Source: Saksenaea vasiformis B4078 (Eukaryota > Mucoromycota > Mucoromycetes > Mucorales > Saksenaeaceae). Taken from it: 64,000 nucleotides of DNA. A model generated the notes under the pieces. The model searched no databases. It saw nothing but the letters and a program-made list of their open reading frames with translations, and was not told where the DNA came from. Location of the stretch: contig JNDT01002248.1 of assembly GCA_000697055.1 (NCBI GenBank), positions 1 to 64,000 on the forward strand, in the 5' to 3' direction. A program made the translations under genes and the position numbers. Below are positions 58,738 through 64,000 of this stretch, piece by piece; the stretch's first letter is position 1, and each line of letters opens with the position of its first letter.

Positions 58738-58899
58738 GGACTCCTTCAACATGAACACACAACACTGTTTACCTGACGCAAATGTTTATTGAAAAAACCC
58801 ATCATATTGCCGAGTTTATTTATTTTTTATGTACATAATTGAGAAAAAACAAAAAAAAACCTGTTGATTAATTTTCTCTTTTTTTTTTTTTTTTCCTTT

Positions 58900-60723
58900 T
58901 TACATGACAATGCAACCGCTGCCTTTGCTCTTGGGCGAGGCTGGGGCAGGTGCAGCCTGTGGCTTGTCTTCCTGTGCGGGCTTAGGAGGAAGTTTCTTTT
59001 CTGCGTGAGGGTTGACTTCACTTGCTGCCAAAGGAACAGGAACAACTGGCTCGGGTCGTTGAATATTTGCAGGTGATTCAGCTGGAATTTGCTGTGGTGC
59101 CGGTGCTGGGATTGATGCGGTTGTGGTTTCCACAGACTGGACAGCAGCAGCAGCAACGGTCTCGGTGGCGACCTTAACTTCTTCAGTTGTCTTGGTGATG
59201 TGTTCTTCAACCTTGATCTCTTGACGTGTTTCGAGGACAATTTCGCTGGTCTTCAGTTCTTCAAGTTGTGCCTGAATCTGCTCAGCGACCTGGACTTGCT
59301 CAGTGACCTGGGCGTTCGCAGCAGCTTGAACTTCTTGTTTCAGTTCTGTCACTTGCTCTGCTTGCTTGATTTCCTCAACAACTGGCTTAAGGGAGACATC
59401 CTCTTCCTTCACTTCGGCAGTCTTAACCTCAACCACTGGTTCAGACTTGATTTCCTGCTCCTTCACCTCAACAGCCTTGACTTCAGCAGCTGGCTGCTCA
59501 ATAGCCTTCTCTTCCTTCACATTGACAGCATTGACCTCCTCCTTGCTTTCAACAACTACCTCCGCAGACTCGGTCTCAGTCACCTTGACTGCAACGGATT
59601 CGGTTTCTTGTTGGACAGTCTCAACTTCCTTCTTGATCTCCTCCTTGACTTCGGCCTCCTTTAATTCAGTTGCCTCCACAGCGCGGACTTCTTCCTTGAT
59701 CTCGACGATCTTAGCCTCTTCTTCGATTTCAGCCTTTGCTTCCTCGACGGAGATTTCAGAAACAGTGGTTTCTTCCTTTTGTTGCTCGACTTCAGTTGTC
59801 TCGGTCTTGCTTTCTTCTTCAACGATCTTGGTCTCCGCTACAATTTCAGCGGTCTTGACCTCTTCCTGCACTTGGACTTCAGTCTCAGCGATCTCGACCT
59901 CTGCGGAGTTCTCCACCTTGCTCGTCACCTCCTCGATCTTCAACTCCTCCTGGGCACGCGCAGCCTGCTCAGCCTCAGCAGCAGCAGCGGCCTCAGCAGC
60001 AGCAGCAGCCTCAGCGGCGGCAACAGCAGCGGCAGCGGCAGCAGCTACCTTACGTTGGACCTCCAGGATAGCGTAAATATCGATGACGCTCGAGTTAATA
60101 GCAGATGTGATGGCATACTTGACAACATCGCTCAACTCCTTGGGCTCTGGTACCTCCTCCTTAGCTACGACGACGACCTCAGTCTTGGCCTCTTCCTTAA
60201 CAACGGTGAAGGATGATACGGTTTGCTCAACGATGCTATGGACGTCGATGGCAGAAGAACCAATAACGGAAGCGATGGCAGTCTTGACAGCCTCGTTCTC
60301 CTTCTCCTCAACGCGTTCAACTTCGACTTGGGCAGATTCGTTCACCGTCTGAGTTTCTTCGACAACTTCTGTCACCACTTCCTTTTCAATGGTAGTTACC
60401 GTTGTTTCCTTCTCAGTCTTGGACACCTTAGTCTCTTCAACCTTCTTCTCAACAGCAAGACGGTCCAGGATGTTGTATATGTCAATAGACGACGCGTCGA
60501 CCGCGGTTTGGATAGCCGCCTGGACGACCTCACTCTCTACTTTCTCTTCTTCTTCTTCGCGTGTCTCCTTTTCCTGGACTACGCCACAGGAAACTTCAAC
60601 GGTTTCTTCTTCTTCTTTGACAACTTCAGCCACCACCTGCTCTTCGACGGTCTCGCTGATAGTAGTGGTTTGTTCCTGAACGGATATCTCTTCCACAATA
60701 GCTTGGTTAGTTTCGACGGACAT
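58900..60723 (-). CDS. Acidic Glu/Val/Ala-rich repeat protein with C-terminal CaaX box
   Basis: One exon of 607 residues, ATG 60723-60721, stop 58902-58900. Extremely Glu, Val, Lys and Ala-rich. Three diverged 25-residue modules stand out near residues 68, 143 and 211: VVQAAIQTAVDASSIDIYNI, AVKTAIASVIGSSAIDVHSI and VVKYAITSAINSSVIDIYAI. Then an Ala run coded by GCN repeats, a long charged heptad-like region of EVK/EEV patterns (probably coiled coil or disordered), a Pro-rich segment and finally GSGCIVM, a CaaX motif predicting prenylation. No named family is known to me. By inference it is a membrane-tethered scaffold or spacer protein. The antisense frames seen here are shadows of its codon bias. 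Confidence 0.8.
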   Translation of the reverse strand: MSVETNQAIVEEISVQEQTTTISETVEEQVVAEVVKEEEETVEVSCGVVQEKETREEEEEKVESEVVQAAIQTAVDASSIDIYNILDRLAVEKKVEETKVSKTEKETTVTTIEKEVVTEVVEETQTVNESAQVEVERVEEKENEAVKTAIASVIGSSAIDVHSIVEQTVSSFTVVKEEAKTEVVVVAKEEVPEPKELSDVVKYAITSAINSSVIDIYAILEVQRKVAAAAAAAVAAAEAAAAAEAAAAAEAEQAARAQEELKIEEVTSKVENSAEVEIAETEVQVQEEVKTAEIVAETKIVEEESKTETTEVEQQKEETTVSEISVEEAKAEIEEEAKIVEIKEEVRAVEATELKEAEVKEEIKKEVETVQQETESVAVKVTETESAEVVVESKEEVNAVNVKEEKAIEQPAAEVKAVEVKEQEIKSEPVVEVKTAEVKEEDVSLKPVVEEIKQAEQVTELKQEVQAAANAQVTEQVQVAEQIQAQLEELKTSEIVLETRQEIKVEEHITKTTEEVKVATETVAAAAVQSVETTTASIPAPAPQQIPAESPANIQRPEPVVPVPLAASEVNPHAEKKLPPKPAQEDKPQAAPAPASPKSKGSGCIVM

Positions 60724-61642
60724 TAGGGAAAAATAAAAAGGAAAATAGGAGATTCCGAAAAGTTGAACTCAGGCAAGCTTTAAATAAAGCCGCCCAAAGA
60801 TAGCATGGCTAACAAAAAATTTTCAGGGCCACGAAAGAAGTGACGTAAAGAGTTATTGTGCGACCTGGATCGTTCTTTCAGGATCGACCATTTGCTCCTG
60901 AATATTTTTTTAAACATATATGTATAAATTATTCAACGTGGGTTGAATGTGTTCTAGCTTTCTAAGTGGCAGTTTCTCTTTTGTTTTGCCTATGGTACCG
61001 TGTCTGTGGATAGACTTCTCATTTGTCCAGAACATATAGGCACAACAGAAAGGAAAGTCCGGTTTTGAAGCGGCGTCGTAAAGTGATAGACGGTGCTTCC
61101 GAAATATTGGTATCCACATTGTTACCTAGGAGAATGCACAAGCAGGTGTCTATAACTGCTAATCATTACAGGGATAGCTGCATGCTTGCTTCACGAATAA
61201 GAAAAGAAAGGATGGCTGCTTATTCTGCTCCTACTCTGGTCTCTTCTCGTCAGCGTGGAACGATCCATCTTCGGAGTCGTCGGGCCATGTGATGATTGGT
61301 GAACCAAGTACAAACACTTGTGGTACTGGGGACGTGGAAATCTCATGATTTCCCTTGCATGTTATGGTCCATGCTTTTCAAACAATAAAAATCAGATGGT
61401 ACTGTGTGAGAATGTCGTGGGAGATCACGTAACCATTGCTTTTTCAGGATTTAATTCATTGTTGTCCAATCAACGTGTACCTACAACCTATTGTAGATCG
61501 ATTGCTTATGACACACGTATTACAACACTGTTTGCTACGTTAGTGTCGTGTTGTCGCGCTGTTGCGCCTGTGTTTCCTTTTTGGAATTTCCCGTATGCGG
61601 TGTTTGAAAAAAACTTCAGCATCTTTTCTACTTCCTTGCCCC
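60724..61642. other. Divergent promoter spacer
   Basis: Between the CaaX gene (minus) and the Dss4/Mss4 gene (plus). ORFs at 61023-61292 and 61318-61704 show no domain and overlap the next gene out of frame. Confidence 0.4.
60779..60786 (-). promoter_or_regulatory. TATA-like element of the CaaX gene
   Basis: On the minus strand TATTTAAA, about 56-63 nt before the ATG at 60723, followed by an A/T-rich leader. Pattern only. Confidence 0.4.
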
Positions 61643-62106
61643 ATGGCAGAGCCTATTCGTTTTCAATCACTGACGGATCCTCTCGTCGAACTCGCTTCAG
61701 CTGAGACTGGTAAAAATGCAGGCGATCTATTATGTCCCAAAGAAAGTTGTCGTTGCGTCATCTTAAGGAAGAACATGGCCACGTTAGTCGAACGCGATGG
61801 TAATAAGGTACGACAAGATCACTCGTCACATTTTCCGAAAACTGACAATTGCGTCTACAGATTGCATTGCCTGATTCAGCTCTGCCAGAAGGTGCAAAGA
61901 TCTTAGACACTGATGCAGAAGACAAGCACTTCTGGTGCCTGACTAATATGATGGATTTTGACAACGTGGGATTTTCAAAGACAGTGGGATCGATCAAGTA
62001 CTTGTCTTGTGCAGACTGTGATATTGGGCCGATTGGTTATCACGATACTGCTAGTGAACCCAAAGAATTCCTGATCAGCATCCGTCGAGCAAGGTACCGA
62101 TTCTGA
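61643..62106 (+). CDS. DSS4: Rab nucleotide-release factor/chaperone Dss4/Mss4
   Basis: Binds nucleotide-free Rab GTPases of the secretory pathway and stabilises them. Two exons, 61643-61807 and 61861-62106, about 136 residues, the family size. Zinc ligands appear as CPKESC near residue 30 and CADCDIGPIGYH near residue 110, with HFWCLTNMMDFDNVGFSK between, the strongest signature of Mss4/RABIF. The first ATG lies within GCCCCATGG. The intron is 53 nt. Confidence 0.93.
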
Positions 62107-62241
62107 ATAAACAAGATGCGTGAAAATCTGCAACGACTTCCCTCACCTGAGGAGTCGTTGTTGCTTTGAACAATTATGCTTTAACGTTGTAAAAAGAACA
62201 CAATTTTGATTTAAAGTTTTCAGAAAATACATTAAATTTGC

Positions 62242-64000
62242 TCATGACCAGCACTCATCTTGATATTGTCCAGTTTTGACCATCGTGCTAAAATAGTTTT
62301 CGGCCTGCTCGGCATCCAGCCCGCCTTCTTTCATGAATACCTGCTTGAATGCATAGGCGACCTGTTCAGGCATCTTTCCAGCCGATCTGCACCACAGATG
62401 TTATTGATTATGCTATATCCAAAGTAACCTACCCTGACAGAACCACTTTGGCACCCTGGGCGTCAATAAGCTCCCAGAACAGTGCTGCATGCTCCCGAAT
62501 ACGATCTTGCACGTATAGTTTTTCACCCTAGATATAGGACCATTATGATACTGCTTTCCACCATTGTTTCTCCTTACTTGGTCTCTCGAAAACGCCGTGA
62601 AGACTGTTAGTCGCCCCTCCTCTATATATTTATCCCATTGCTCCTTATAATAATAGTCCTTCTCTCGGTAACGACAGCCGAAGAGTAGCACGTTGGCTAT
62701 ATACACGTTTGGTTCAATACGCGCCAAAAGTAGGTTGGACTTACCTGTGTTTTGATCTAACAACATACGCTCTTCCAAAAACGATCTCATTGGCGCAACT
62801 CCGGTACCTGGACCGATCGCGATAAGTGGGACATCAGGTGGTGGTAAATTCATCGTGCCTTTAGCAATATGCATGCGCTGAACAATGTCACCTTCAACAC
62901 GTCTATTGGTCAAAAATTCCGCTCAAGCTACCATTTTACTCACCAGGTTTCAAAGTAGCGATCCATTTTGTGCAGACACCTCGTCGGATCCTGCGCATCT
63001 TTGTCTTGTACTTTACAATGGCAATGCAAAGATGAATCTCATTTGGATGTGCCTTTAGGGAGTTAGAGAGACGTACTGGACACGACTATTTGTTACCCTG
63101 AGACTAGATGCAATGGAAAAGGAGCGCGGCTGTAACGCCGGGAAGAGATCCAAGATGTAATCTATAGGTATTGAATACGGTTTAAAGTCAAAAAGCACTT
63201 CTGCGATGGTTCGTCGTGGTCGTTGACAATACGCAAACATATCATCCTAATAATCCCACATGAGTCCTCAACCGTACATCCTACATGTGCATACGCACTT
63301 GTCCCTCAGCCCTAGTAAATTCTCGCAAACGCTCTGTATGATTCGTATCGTTCGTAAAGAACGCTAGCATTTCAAAAAATGAGCGTCTTGGGACCCCAAA
63401 AACGTCCAGATGATATATGAACAAATCACGAAAGGTCATTGCTGTAGACCATCGAGGTGAAAGCTTTCGGTCTGAACAATTCCTACCCTTAGCATGGACA
63501 GCAATTAAGTGATAGTGCGCTACTTACCCTCATCCGTAGGGGTAATTCTAATGCGCTTGTCTGATAGATGGGACCATTCCATTTGTTCAAGGAATTGATC
63601 GACATCTTCAGGCAAATTCTGAGGGGTTATTACGGCAACGTCTCCAGGCTTATAGCTAAATAGAGATAAATACATGAAGGCACGGCCTCAATATACTGGA
63701 ACCTACTCCAAGTCGCCTGAATCATTATGTAATACGAGGTGTCTCACATCTTGAAAATGATCTGCAGCTGTGATTCGGTCGTTACTTTTCACCACTGTAT
63801 CAAATTCATGTGATGCATAGGTAGAGACACCGTTTGCTTGAACCTCGCCAGATACGAACTCTATGCGATAGCACGGTGACAACGTATGAAAAAATTAAGG
63901 ATAATAGCAAATCCGGCCTTAGAAGTGACAGAAAAAAAAAAAAAGAAAAAGGATATAATACATCATCGGCAATGGGTTCTACTCCTGCTGGGAGCGGATG
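62242..64000 (-). CDS. TAH18: NADPH-dependent diflavin oxidoreductase Tah18/NDOR1 (5' end outside window)
   Basis: Reductase passing electrons from NADPH through FAD and FMN to Dre2 in cytosolic iron-sulfur cluster assembly. Only the FAD and NADPH halves lie here; the flavodoxin domain and start are beyond 64000. Seen in order: HPLPAGVEPIADD at the edge, LDYKPGDVAVITPQN, TFRDLFIYHLDV, RLREFTRAEGQ, IDYILDLFPALQPRSFSIAS (FAD), PPPDVPLIAIGPGTGVAPMR (NADPH), VLLFGCRYREKDYYYKEQW, and the C-terminal YFSTMVKTGQYQDECWS ending in Trp-Ser near the nicotinamide. Several introns of about 50 nt. Stop at 62244-62242. Confidence 0.93.

Noticed and set aside
59366..60076. Long plus-strand frames (up to 236 codons) opposite the CaaX gene
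   Set aside because: They are Ser/Thr/Leu-rich mirror images of the Glu/Ala/Lys codon bias on the minus strand; the minus frame has a clean start, repeats and CaaX end.
1..64000. tRNA, rRNA or CRISPR-type arrays
   Set aside because: No T-loop GGTTCRA-type block with pairing arms and no regular spaced repeats were found by eye; the only tandem array is the minisatellite near 23.8 kb.

Overview
The window looks like a chromosome piece from a filamentous zygomycete fungus, most likely Mucoromycota (order Mucorales). Reasons: housekeeping genes of fungal type cut by many short GT-AG introns (mostly about 40-65 nt), AT-rich spacers full of homopolymer runs, and transposon and expanded-family proteins that I recognise from mucoralean genomes. 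No genus is assigned. I saw no bacterial operons, CRISPR array, rRNA or convincing tRNA.

Layout. 1-20 kb: an Abp2-type ARS-binding protein, a gamma-tubulin complex (GCP5/6-like) subunit, a small secreted cysteine-rich protein, Uba4/MOCS3 (tRNA thiolation and urmylation), mitochondrial proline dehydrogenase, and a MACPF-like protein. 20-25 kb: a nested transposon cluster with one Tc1/mariner-type element delimited by 16-bp terminal inverted repeats and TA duplications, flanked by relics of a second Tc1-like family and a minisatellite. 25-28 kb: a C-terminal-motor kinesin-14. 28-35 kb: a degenerate zone with a 560-bp MITE carrying an 8-bp target duplication, a 26-bp inverted repeat, a one-base-frameshifted member of an expanded mucoralean family, and decayed ORF fragments. 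35-40 kb: cytosolic PheRS alpha, a TXNDC9/Plp1 phosducin-like protein and the OST subunit Wbp1. 40-46 kb: a truncated SWIM-finger MULE transposase with a 7-bp frameshifting duplication, then an intron-rich Fanzor (eukaryotic TnpB-like RNA-guided nuclease) gene. 46-64 kb: nicotinate phosphoribosyltransferase, a small zinc-binding protein, a TPR-like protein, mitochondrial RNA polymerase Rpo41, a Pho80/Pcl-type cyclin, an acidic repeat protein ending in a CaaX box, the Dss4/Mss4 Rab chaperone, and the 3' part of the diflavin reductase Tah18.

The housekeeping genes do not form a pathway cluster, although three concern microtubules or tubulin folding (GCP, kinesin-14, TXNDC9), two serve NAD or redox metabolism, and two act in mitochondria. 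The most noteworthy content is the Fanzor gene, whose three RuvC motifs are readable across about 18 exons but which has one in-frame TAG between RuvC-I and RuvC-II. Next are the prenylation-type acidic repeat protein and the cysteine-rich secreted protein. Gene models were assembled by eye from splice signals and family knowledge; exon edges are reliable where stated and approximate elsewhere.
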